Assembly: GCA_030684755.1 (NCBI GenBank)
Contig: JAUXXN010000069.1
Span: 1-7,974, forward strand
DNA: 7,974 bases
Origin: Hydrogenophaga sp.
Lineage (GTDB): Bacteria > Pseudomonadota > Gammaproteobacteria > Burkholderiales > Burkholderiaceae_C
Reading direction: 5' to 3'
Made by a program: the position numbers and the translations under genes. The notes under the pieces are model-generated. The model saw only the letters and a program-made list of their open reading frames with translations. It searched no databases and was not told the origin of the DNA. The stretch's first letter is position 1, and each line of letters opens with the position of its first letter. Below, one piece after another: positions 1-5,365 of the stretch.

Positions 1-1
1 C

Positions 2-124
2 CACCTGATTTACCGCGCGGCCATACCGCTCATGAACGATTTGCTGGGTTTTTTAACGGCGCATTGCTGCCAAGGCCTGCCCTGCTTGGACACGCCCGCC
101 CCGCTCGACTGCAAAACCTGCTGA
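2..124 (+). CDS. arsR: ArsR-family arsenic-responsive repressor, C-terminal fragment
   Basis: Only the last 40 codons are in the window, and the gene continues off the left edge. The fragment reads HLIYRAAIPLMNDLLGFLTA and then a cysteine-rich tail ending CKTC before TGA at 122-124. The 'FLT..CC.G.P' ending is typical of ArsR/SmtB winged-helix repressors found next to arsC. Five cysteines lie in the last 19 residues: a CC pair, one five residues further on, and two at the very end. In Acidithiobacillus ferrooxidans ArsR a comparable C-terminal CC plus C triad binds As(III) (established knowledge), so this tail is probably the arsenite sensor (inference). The DNA-binding helix is outside the window. 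The identification rests on the tail and on the arsC and acr3 genes that follow, 75 nt downstream in the case of arsC. Confidence 0.8.
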   Translation, partial: HLIYRAAIPLMNDLLGFLTAHCCQGLPCLDTPAPLDCKTC

Positions 125-187
125 TCCGCCCCCCTGCGGCACGCGCCCTGTTCTCCGTGTTCGTCAACAACTGGCCCCCGTGTGGCC

Positions 188-193
188 GAAAGG
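188..193 (+). promoter_or_regulatory. Ribosome binding site of arsC
   Basis: GAAAGG lies 6 nt before the ATG at 200. It decides for that ATG over the upstream in-frame GTG at 182, which has no such site and would add six residues ahead of the conserved N-terminus. Confidence 0.7.
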
Positions 194-199
194 TTCATC

Positions 200-694
200 A
201 TGTCCGTTTACAACGTGCTTTTTTTATGTACCGGCAACTCTGCGCGCAGCATCATGGCCGAATGCATCCTCAACCACCTCGGCGGTGGTCGGTTCCGGGC
301 CTACAGCGCGGGCAGCCATCCGGCGGGGCAGGTCAACCCCCTGGCCATTGAGTTGTTGCAACGCAACCACTACAAAACCGAGAGCCTGCGCAGCAAAAAC
401 TGGAACGAATTTGCGCTGGCCGATGCACCGCACATGAACTTCGTGCTCACCGTGTGCGACAAGGCTGCGGGCGAAGTGTGCCCATTCTGGCCCGGTCAAC
501 CCTTGTCAGCGCATTGGGGCGTGCCTGACCCGGCGTCCGTGGTGGGCGACGAACAGGCTGTTGAAAAAGCCTTTGCCGACACTTTCATCGTGCTCAGCCG
601 CCGCATTGCCCTGATGGTGAACCTGCCGTTTGAAAAGCTCGACCGCCTGGCCTTGCACAAAGAATTGGTTGAGATTGGGCAACAAAAGGCCTGA
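200..694 (+). CDS. arsC: Arsenate reductase ArsC, low-molecular-weight phosphatase type
   Basis: The 164-aa cytoplasmic protein should reduce arsenate to arsenite using thiols. The N-terminal strand NVLFLC runs into the CX5R phosphate/arsenate loop CTGNSARS (residues 10-17), with nucleophile Cys10 and Arg16. Further cysteines sit at 86 and 94 in TVCDKAAGEVCPFWPG, the usual place for the relay cysteines of this ArsC class. The general-acid Asp is probably D110 in the DP motif of VPDPASV. Length is normal for the family. Start ATG 200 is chosen for its ribosome site and because MSVYNVLFLC begins where family members do. It lies between arsR and acr3 in the same direction and would feed arsenite to the permease. 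The thiol partner (thioredoxin or glutaredoxin) cannot be decided from the sequence. Confidence 0.93.
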   Translation: MSVYNVLFLCTGNSARSIMAECILNHLGGGRFRAYSAGSHPAGQVNPLAIELLQRNHYKTESLRSKNWNEFALADAPHMNFVLTVCDKAAGEVCPFWPGQPLSAHWGVPDPASVVGDEQAVEKAFADTFIVLSRRIALMVNLPFEKLDRLALHKELVEIGQQKA

Positions 695-716
695 CGGGGG
701 CGTTTAATTCACACAA

Positions 717-745
717 CCCAGCCGCCTCTGCGGTTGGGCGTTTTT
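717..745 (+). terminator. Intrinsic terminator between arsC and acr3
   Basis: CCCAGCCGC (717-725) pairs with GCGGTTGGG (730-738) through nine base pairs including one G-U. The loop is CTCT, followed by CG and five T. This is a strong rho-independent shape. It lies 22 nt after the arsC stop and ends 18 nt before the acr3 start, so it could lower acr3 expression relative to arsC unless read through. Confidence 0.8.
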
Positions 746-751
746 CATGAT

Positions 752-756
752 GAGGG
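752..756 (+). promoter_or_regulatory. Ribosome binding site of acr3
   Basis: GAGGG lies 7 nt before ATG 764. It supports that start over the in-frame TTG at 734, which lies inside the terminator stem. Confidence 0.65.
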
Positions 757-763
757 TGTTGTT

Positions 764-1780
764 ATGGGTTTGTTTGAGCGTTACCTGAGCGTCTGGGTCG
801 GGCTGGGCATTTTGGTGGGTGTGGGTCTGGGGCTGGTGATTCCGGGGCTGTTTCAGGCCGTGGCGGCCATGGAAATCGCGCAGGTGAATCTGGTCGTGGC
901 TGTGTTCATCTGGGTCATGATTTACCCCATGATGATCCAGATCGACTGGAACGCCATCAAAGACGTGGGCAAAAAACCGCAAGGGCTGTTGCTCACCTTG
1001 GTGGTGAACTGGCTCATCAAACCCTTCACCATGGCCGCGCTCGGCGTGCTTTTTTTTCAGTATGTGTTCGCGCCCTGGGTCGATCCGCAGTCGGCCAGCG
1101 AATACATCGCGGGCATGATTTTGCTGGGTGTGGCGCCCTGCACCGCCATGGTGTTTGTCTGGAGCCAGTTGGTCAAAGGCGATGCCAACTACACCTTGGT
1201 GCAGGTGTCGGTGAACGACGTCATCATGGTTTTCGCCTTTGCGCCGCTCGCGGCTTTTTTGTTGGGCGTGACCGATGTGACCGTGCCCTGGGAAACGCTG
1301 CTGCTCTCCACCGGGTTGTATGTGGTGTTGCCGCTGCTGGCGGGCATGGCCACCCGGCGCTTGCTGGTGCGGCGCTCGCCGCAAGCGCTGAGCGAGTTTG
1401 TGGCCCGGCTCAAGCCGTGGAGCGTGGTGGGCCTGATTGCCACCGTGGTGCTGCTGTTTGGTTTTCAGGCACGCACCATCGTGGGGCAGCCGCTCATCAT
1501 CGGCATGATCGCCATTCCGTTGATTTTGCAGACCTACGGCATTTTCTTCATCGCCTGGTGGGGCTCTAAACTGCTGAAGCTGCCGCACAACATTGCTGGG
1601 CCTGCTTGCCTCATTGGCACGTCCAACTTCTTTGAGCTGGCGGTGGCGGTGGCCATTTCCTTGTTCGGCCTGAACTCGGGCGCCGCGCTGGCAACGGTGG
1701 TGGGCGTGCTGGTGGAGGTGCCGGTGATGCTGTCGCTGGTGGCGCTGGTGAATGCCTGGAAGCCGAAAACAGCGGGGTGA
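764..1780 (+). CDS. acr3: ACR3-family arsenite efflux permease
   Basis: This 338-aa inner-membrane protein of the ACR3 (bile acid:Na+ symporter-like) family should export arsenite in exchange for protons. It is almost entirely hydrophobic helices, about ten, beginning [15 protein letters not shown]. The family signature [11 protein letters not shown] holds the conserved cysteine C126, which is essential for arsenite transport in characterised members. The late helix [10 protein letters not shown] carries the conserved glutamate E318. [20 protein letters not shown] (276-295) is another hallmark stretch. Start ATG 764 is set by GAGGG 7 nt upstream. Length is slightly below the usual 350 or so, with nothing missing from the core. 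It closes the arsR-arsC-acr3 cluster and is flanked on both sides by intrinsic terminators. Confidence 0.95.
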   Translation: MGLFERYLSVWVGLGILVGVGLGLVIPGLFQAVAAMEIAQVNLVVAVFIWVMIYPMMIQIDWNAIKDVGKKPQGLLLTLVVNWLIKPFTMAALGVLFFQYVFAPWVDPQSASEYIAGMILLGVAPCTAMVFVWSQLVKGDANYTLVQVSVNDVIMVFAFAPLAAFLLGVTDVTVPWETLLLSTGLYVVLPLLAGMATRRLLVRRSPQALSEFVARLKPWSVVGLIATVVLLFGFQARTIVGQPLIIGMIAIPLILQTYGIFFIAWWGSKLLKLPHNIAGPACLIGTSNFFELAVAVAISLFGLNSGAALATVVGVLVEVPVMLSLVALVNAWKPKTAG

Positions 1781-1781
1781 C

Positions 1782-1807
1782 GCGGCACACGGTAGTGCCG
1801 CTTTTCT
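1782..1807 (+). terminator. Intrinsic terminator after acr3
   Basis: GCGGCAC (1782-1788) pairs perfectly with GTGCCGC (1795-1801), with loop ACGGTA, then TTTTCT. It begins one base after the acr3 stop and ends just before the convergent gene's stop codon. The opposite strand has no clear T tract, so it should work mainly for acr3. Confidence 0.8.
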
Positions 1808-1808
1808 C

Positions 1809-2756
1809 TCACTCCTGTTCCATTTCCAAGTAAGTGCGGTTGGCCAGCTGGGGCAGCCAAACATCCACATGTTTGAGGTGCTTAAAAGGTGCCGCGTCAA
1901 AACTCTTGACCGCCGCACCGATGTCGGTGCCCGCCTCCACCGCTTGGCCCATGTGGGCGCGCAGGGCTTTCAGCAGTTGACCGGTGTCTCGTTGGGCCTG
2001 GGCCAGCGTGGTCACTTGGCCGTGGCCGGGCACCACCACTTTGGGGTTCAGTGCCTCCAGCGCTTCAAACGACGCCACCCAGGTCTTGGTTTTGCTCACC
2101 GGGTGCAGGCCCAAGATGCGGTCCACATACACCACGTCGCCGGTGAACACCACACCGCTCTGCGGCAGCCACACCATGCTGTCGCCCGGTGTGTGACCGC
2201 CGCCCCTGTGCACCACCTGCACGGCCACACCACCCAAGTCCAGCGGCGTGTCGGCGTCTTTGAGCCAACGGGTGGGCAACACCGGCACGGTTCCGTCCAT
2301 TTTTTCTTTCAGCACCGGCGCGTTGGCCCTCAGGTGCTCGGGGCCACGGGCTTTCATGTCAGCCTCGGCGTTGCTGTGGGCCATGATCTCGGCGCCCTGC
2401 GCCTTGAAGTAGCCGTTGCCCAGCCAGCGGTGGTCTTGCCCGCCGGTGTTGATGACCCATTTGATCGGCTGCGGCGTCACCTTTTTCACAGCCTCCGCAA
2501 TTTGCCGGGCGCCCTGCCAGCTCGCGCCGCTGTCGATCAGCAACGCGCCCGCAGGCGTGACCACCAAACCCAGGTTGGCGTTGATGGCCTCGTTCTCGTA
2601 GGTGCGGCCTTCGATATCGCCCACGTAGGCGTACACGTTGGGCGCAACGGGTTTGAACATCACTTCCACCGCGTGTGCGGGCCACGACAGCATGGCAGAC
2701 AAGCCCGCCATGATCAAAGCGCCCGTCCATCGGCGAGCGTTGGGGTTGAAAGTCAT
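1809..2756 (-). CDS. Exported metallo-beta-lactamase-fold protein with altered metal motif
   Basis: The 315-aa protein starts with a Sec-type signal peptide: NARRW, a hydrophobic stretch, then AHA at 27-29 before VEV, so it is probably periplasmic. MBL-fold landmarks follow in order: LLIDSGAS (73-80), INTGGQDHRWLGN (102-114), GGGHTPGDS (185-193, His188), VVFTGDVVYVD (202-212, Asp207) and VVPGHGQ (241-247, His245). The canonical HxHxDH motif reads T-G-G-Q-D-H, so the first two zinc ligands are T104 and G106 while D108 and H109 remain. It resembles the SoxH-like branch of periplasmic MBL hydrolases. The substrate is unknown. The start is the second ATG (2756), which has GGAG 6 nt upstream; an ATG seven codons earlier (2777) has no ribosome site. 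It is convergent with acr3, and no arsenic role is implied. Confidence 0.85.
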   Translation of the reverse strand: MTFNPNARRWTGALIMAGLSAMLSWPAHAVEVMFKPVAPNVYAYVGDIEGRTYENEAINANLGLVVTPAGALLIDSGASWQGARQIAEAVKKVTPQPIKWVINTGGQDHRWLGNGYFKAQGAEIMAHSNAEADMKARGPEHLRANAPVLKEKMDGTVPVLPTRWLKDADTPLDLGGVAVQVVHRGGGHTPGDSMVWLPQSGVVFTGDVVYVDRILGLHPVSKTKTWVASFEALEALNPKVVVPGHGQVTTLAQAQRDTGQLLKALRAHMGQAVEAGTDIGAAVKSFDAAPFKHLKHVDVWLPQLANRTYLEMEQE

Positions 2757-2762
2757 GGGTGT

Positions 2763-2766
2763 CTCC
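2763..2766 (-). promoter_or_regulatory. Ribosome binding site of the MBL-fold gene
   Basis: On the minus strand GGAG is followed by ACACCC and then ATG at 2756. This makes 2756 the preferred start, and the signal peptide then begins sensibly. Confidence 0.7.
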
Positions 2767-2909
2767 GTTTTATTCATATGAAAAGCATAAATATAAGCGT
2801 TTGATGATTTTTAAGGTGATTTCTTGAACACTTCTTTTGCCAGTCCAAAAGGTCAAATGCTCTGTCAACTCAAACCGCCAAGTGCACTGCTTCGCATCGG
2901 TTGATCAAT

Positions 2910-2937
2910 TTGCGAGGTGATGCTAAAAAACTACAAT
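2910..2937 (+). promoter_or_regulatory. Putative sigma-70 promoter for the DOMON-like gene
   Basis: TTGCGA (2910-2915), a 16-bp spacer and TACAAT (2932-2937) give a reasonable -35/-10 pair about 55 nt before the GTG start at 2992. This is the best candidate in the 2778-2991 intergenic region, which otherwise holds only the AT-rich leader of the MBL-fold gene. If correct, its transcript would run on through the omega RNA and iscB. Confidence 0.4.
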
Positions 2938-2991
2938 CACCACCGAACGTGATGCAGAAGCGGTAAAAAGGGCCTGCCAAAATACAGCCCT

Positions 2992-3660
2992 GTGACATCT
3001 ATTACCACCCCCTCTTCCACCCTGCCCGCCCAAGCCGTGCACCTCGTGTGCCACCCGGCCACGCCCTGCGCCCAAGAGCTGCAATTGACCGTGAGCCTGG
3101 CGCTGGCTGGTGCCGTCACAGGCCATGATGAAGCCAGCGCCGGGCTGCTGCTGCGCTACCAGTTGACTGGGGATGTGGCCGCCTTGAAAGTACCGACCCC
3201 CACCTTGCCCGCTGCAGCCGATGGCTTGTGGCAACACACCTGTTTTGAAGCTTTTGTGGCCGTTGCGGGCGAAGCCGCCTACCGCGAATTCAACTTTTCG
3301 CCCTCGGGCCAGTGGGCGGCCTACCGTTTTGGCAGTGAGCGCGTGCGTGACAATGCCGCTGAAGCGTCGCAGTCGCCGGTTGAACCCTTGATAGAAATAT
3401 CGCTAGAACCGCATGCGCTGGTGCTACAGGTGTGGCTGGCGCACAGTGCTTTACCCTTTCCGCAAGCGGGCGAAACTTTGCAACTGGGCCTGAGCGCCGT
3501 GGTGGAAGACCATCTTGGGCAGCTCCGCTACTGGGCGCTGACACACCCCGCAGCCCAACCCGACTTTCATCACCGTGGCGGCTTGGCATTGCCCCTGCCC
3601 TTTCCACTTTTTGACGCCCAACCCGCATCCCCCATAAAACCGTCAACTACCCCGCCCTGA
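2992..3660 (+). CDS. DOMON-like domain protein, 3' end altered by the IscB element
   Basis: This 222-aa cytoplasmic protein has no signal peptide or membrane segment. It resembles the DOMON-like family: DGLWQHTCFEAFV (77-89), YREFNFSPSGQWAAYRF (97-113), a middle strand region, and YWALTHPAAQPDFHHRGG (180-197). DOMON domains are beta-sandwiches that bind sugar or haem in other proteins; no ligand can be assigned here. The start is GTG 2992, with only a weak AAAAAGGG about 19 nt upstream. The last residues, PIKPSTTPP, are not family-like. The TGA stop at 3658-3660 sits in the loop of the left-end hairpin of the inserted element, so the original C-terminus has probably been replaced. I recall genes of this family directly preceding DUF1343 genes in Comamonadaceae, which fits an interrupted pair. 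Confidence 0.75.
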   Translation: MTSITTPSSTLPAQAVHLVCHPATPCAQELQLTVSLALAGAVTGHDEASAGLLLRYQLTGDVAALKVPTPTLPAAADGLWQHTCFEAFVAVAGEAAYREFNFSPSGQWAAYRFGSERVRDNAAEASQSPVEPLIEISLEPHALVLQVWLAHSALPFPQAGETLQLGLSAVVEDHLGQLRYWALTHPAAQPDFHHRGGLALPLPFPLFDAQPASPIKPSTTPP

Positions 3661-3946
3661 AGGGCGGAGCTTGAAGCCGCAAGGCTGAAGGCTCAAGTTG
3701 ACCAGACCAAGAAAGGAACTAAAAAAACCAATCTACGTTGCAATTAAGGCTCAAAGTCCGACCCACGAATGCTTCCTCAGTTCGTGGCTCTCGAAGGCGG
3801 TGGTGCAGACAAGCGACAGGGTAAGCACGAAACGGCTACCGCCATTCCAAGCCGGATTGCAACAGGGTCGAGGGGAGACGCACCGCGAGGTGCGCGTCAC
3901 AAGGCCCTTACGGGCTGACTGCTGAAAAGACAGCAACTTATTTTTT
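3627..3946 (+). ncRNA. Putative omega RNA of IscB (5' guide plus scaffold)
   Basis: The roughly 300 nt directly before iscB hold no credible gene but a dense series of hairpins, in the place where characterised IscB systems encode their omega RNA. Visible stems in order: CCGCCC/GGGCGG (3652-3667, loop TGAA); CTTGA/TCAAG (3670-3674 with 3693-3697) enclosing AGCC-GCAA-GGCT (3675-3686); CCACGAA/TTCGTGG (3763-3769 with 3781-3787); GGCGGT/ACCGCC (3796-3801 with 3838-3843); GCACC-GCGA-GGTGC (3880-3893), extended by GAC/GTC; GCCC-TTAC-GGGC (3904-3915); and TGCTG/CAGCA (3920-3935). In known IscB RNAs the guide of about 16 nt is at the 5' end. Here that would be about 3627-3642, inside the end of the DOMON gene. 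The 5' and 3' ends are inferred. Confidence 0.75.
3652..3667 (+). repeat. Left-end hairpin of the IscB element
   Basis: CCGCCC-TGAA-GGGCGG is a perfect 6-bp stem. It is both the subterminal hairpin of the element and the first stem of the omega RNA scaffold. The TGA of its loop is the stop codon of the DOMON-like gene. Confidence 0.75.
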
Positions 3947-3950
3947 GGAG
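3947..3950 (+). promoter_or_regulatory. Ribosome binding site of iscB
   Basis: GGAG lies 7 nt before the GTG start at 3958, directly after a run of six T. It supports GTG 3958 over GTG 3964. Confidence 0.7.
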
Positions 3951-3957
3951 AATTTCT

Positions 3958-5337
3958 GTGAGTGTGCTGGTGCTTGATCGACAAGGTGTGCCGCTGATGC
4001 CGTGCTCGCAGAAACGCGCGAGGCTTTTGCTCTCGCGTGGGCGTGCCCGCGTGCATCGGCTCGTGCCTTTTGTGATCCGACTGGTAGATGTGAAAGCCGA
4101 GCATTGCCAGTTGCAGCCTTTGTCTCTGAAGATCGACCCAGGCAGCAAGACCACGGGCATGGCACTGGTTCGAGCGGTGCGAAAAATAAACAGCGAAACA
4201 GGTGAGGTGAGCAAGGGAGCTGTGGTGTTGAGCCTGGTTGAGATCGCCCATCGCGGGCGAAAGATCAGCGAGGCGTTGACGGCACGCCGCCAGATGCGGC
4301 GCAGGCGCAGGGGCAACTTGCGCTACCGCGCACCGCGATTTTTGAACAGAGGCAACAAAGGAAAGGGCCGGATCGCTCCCTCGTTGCAGCATCGGGTGGA
4401 CGCAATACTGGCTTGGGTCAAGCGACTCATGCGCTGGGCACCAATTCACGCAGTCGCACAAGAGCTGGTGCGCTTCGATATGCAGGCCATGCAGACCCCA
4501 GGCATTGAGGGCGTGCAGTACCAACAAGGCACGCTTGCAGGCTACGAAATCAGGGAATTTCTTCTGGTGAAATGGGGCAGAAAGTGTGCGTACTGCGGTG
4601 CCGAGAACGTGCCTTTGCAGATCGAACACATCCAGCCCAAAGCAAGGGGGGGTGGCAATCGAGAGTCGAACCTGACGCTGGCGTGCCAGTGCTGCAACGA
4701 GAAGAAAGCGGCCTTGCCGATTGATCTGTTCCTGGCGAAAAAGCCCGAAGTGCTCAAGCGCATCTTGGTTCAGGCCAAGCGGCCACTCAAAGATGCAGCA
4801 GCTGTCAACACAACCAGATGGGCACTGTTCAATGCCCTGAAAACGACGTGCTTGCCCGTGGAGACCTCAAGCGGTGGGCGCACCAAGTTCAACCGGCAAA
4901 GGAACCATATTCCAAAGACCCACGCACTGGACGCTGTGTGCGTTGGTGAAGTGGATTGGGTGGAAAATTGGAACATGCCTACGCTGCACATCAAATGCAC
5001 GGGGCGAGGCAGCTACCAGCGCACGCGCTTGGACAAGTTCGGCTTCACTCGTGGATACCTGATGCGCGAAAAGTCGGTGCACGGTTTTGTGACAGGCGAT
5101 CTGGTCAAGGCCACGGTGACAAAAGGCAAAAAACAAGGTTGCTACCGAGGCAGGGTTGCCATTCGTGCCACGGGCAGTTTCAACATCCAGACAGCCGAAG
5201 GTGTGGTTCAGGGAATCTCTCACAAGCACTGCACGCTGTTGCAGCGCGGTGATGGATATGGTTATCAACAAAGCAGCGCAACACAAACGCGGGAAGAGGT
5301 CGTGCTTCGCACGACGCGCTCTGCCTCCCCGGCATGA
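3958..5337 (+). CDS. iscB: IscB RNA-guided HNH/RuvC endonuclease
   Basis: This 459-aa protein has the complete IscB layout. An N-terminal PLMP domain (1-45, with VPLMPCSQKRARLLLSRGRA) is followed by RuvC-I KIDPGSKTTG with D60. The arginine-rich bridge helix RRQMRRRRRGNLRYRAPRF spans 110-128, and RuvC-II AVAQELVRFD carries E169. The HNH domain has zinc pairs C210/C213 and C243/C246, with H224 in IEHI and N238. RuvC-III is HALDAV with H322 and D325. A C-terminal region of about 130 residues is in the position of the RNA/TAM-binding part. All expected catalytic residues are present and nothing is frameshifted, so the nuclease looks intact. IscB uses an omega RNA to cut matching double-stranded DNA next to a TAM and is ancestral to Cas9 (established). 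The stop TGA lies in the right-end hairpin loop. TnpB is excluded by the HNH insertion. Confidence 0.95.
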   Translation: MSVLVLDRQGVPLMPCSQKRARLLLSRGRARVHRLVPFVIRLVDVKAEHCQLQPLSLKIDPGSKTTGMALVRAVRKINSETGEVSKGAVVLSLVEIAHRGRKISEALTARRQMRRRRRGNLRYRAPRFLNRGNKGKGRIAPSLQHRVDAILAWVKRLMRWAPIHAVAQELVRFDMQAMQTPGIEGVQYQQGTLAGYEIREFLLVKWGRKCAYCGAENVPLQIEHIQPKARGGGNRESNLTLACQCCNEKKAALPIDLFLAKKPEVLKRILVQAKRPLKDAAAVNTTRWALFNALKTTCLPVETSSGGRTKFNRQRNHIPKTHALDAVCVGEVDWVENWNMPTLHIKCTGRGSYQRTRLDKFGFTRGYLMREKSVHGFVTGDLVKATVTKGKKQGCYRGRVAIRATGSFNIQTAEGVVQGISHKHCTLLQRGDGYGYQQSSATQTREEVVLRTTRSASPA

Positions 5338-5346
5338 ATGCCGAGG
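5324..5346 (+). repeat. Right-end hairpin of the IscB element
   Basis: CGGCA-TGAA-TGCCG (5330-5343) forms the stem, extended by CCT/AGG (5324-5326 with 5344-5346) across a CCC bulge. It shares the TGAA loop of the left-end hairpin, and its loop contains the iscB stop codon. The following GTTTCCCGCGC is typical of the ends of such elements. Confidence 0.7.
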
Positions 5347-5365
5347 TTTCCCGCGCAATACCACG

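Larger units (their letters stand above)
3643..5357 (+). mobile_element. Solitary IscB element, IS200/IS605-like, no transposase (ends approximate)
   Basis: The unit comprises a left-end hairpin (3652-3667), a structured non-coding segment, iscB, and a right-end hairpin (5324-5346). It sits between two genes that look like former neighbours. The motifs CAACTACCCCGCC at the left, and GGCATGAATGCC with GTTTCCCGCGC at the right, are typical of ends of IS200/IS605-related elements carrying iscB or tnpB. No tnpA is present, so any movement would need a Y1 transposase in trans. Such elements do not duplicate the target, so the exact ends cannot be fixed without an empty-site relative. The coordinates are a best guess, within about 10 nt at each end. 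Confidence 0.75.

Noticed and set aside
704..1918. Long minus-strand open frame of 404 codons opposite acr3
   Set aside because: Its product is a low-complexity His/Gln/Arg mixture with no recognisable fold, and it is the shadow of a clear ACR3 permease with both strands GC-rich.
1752..2804. Plus-strand open frame of 350 codons opposite the MBL-fold gene
   Set aside because: His-rich, domain-free translation antisense to a well-supported exported protein; it also runs through the acr3 terminator.
3698..3925. Small plus-strand open frame of 75 codons inside the leader of iscB
   Set aside because: It overlaps several conserved-looking RNA stems, has no convincing ribosome site and no family features; a structured RNA explains the region better.
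3751..4629. Minus-strand open frame of 292 codons across the omega RNA and the start of iscB
   Set aside because: No family features; the region is explained by the RNA stems and by the conserved IscB N-terminus on the other strand.
3958..5337. Possibility that the nuclease is TnpB or Cas9
   Set aside because: TnpB lacks the HNH domain seen at 210-250. Cas9 is far larger, and there is no CRISPR array, cas1 or cas2. The N-terminal PLMP domain marks IscB.
5156..5365. Upstream extension of the DUF1343 reading frame into iscB
   Set aside because: It overlaps the iscB C-terminus in another frame and is element-derived; family similarity begins at the ATG at 5366.
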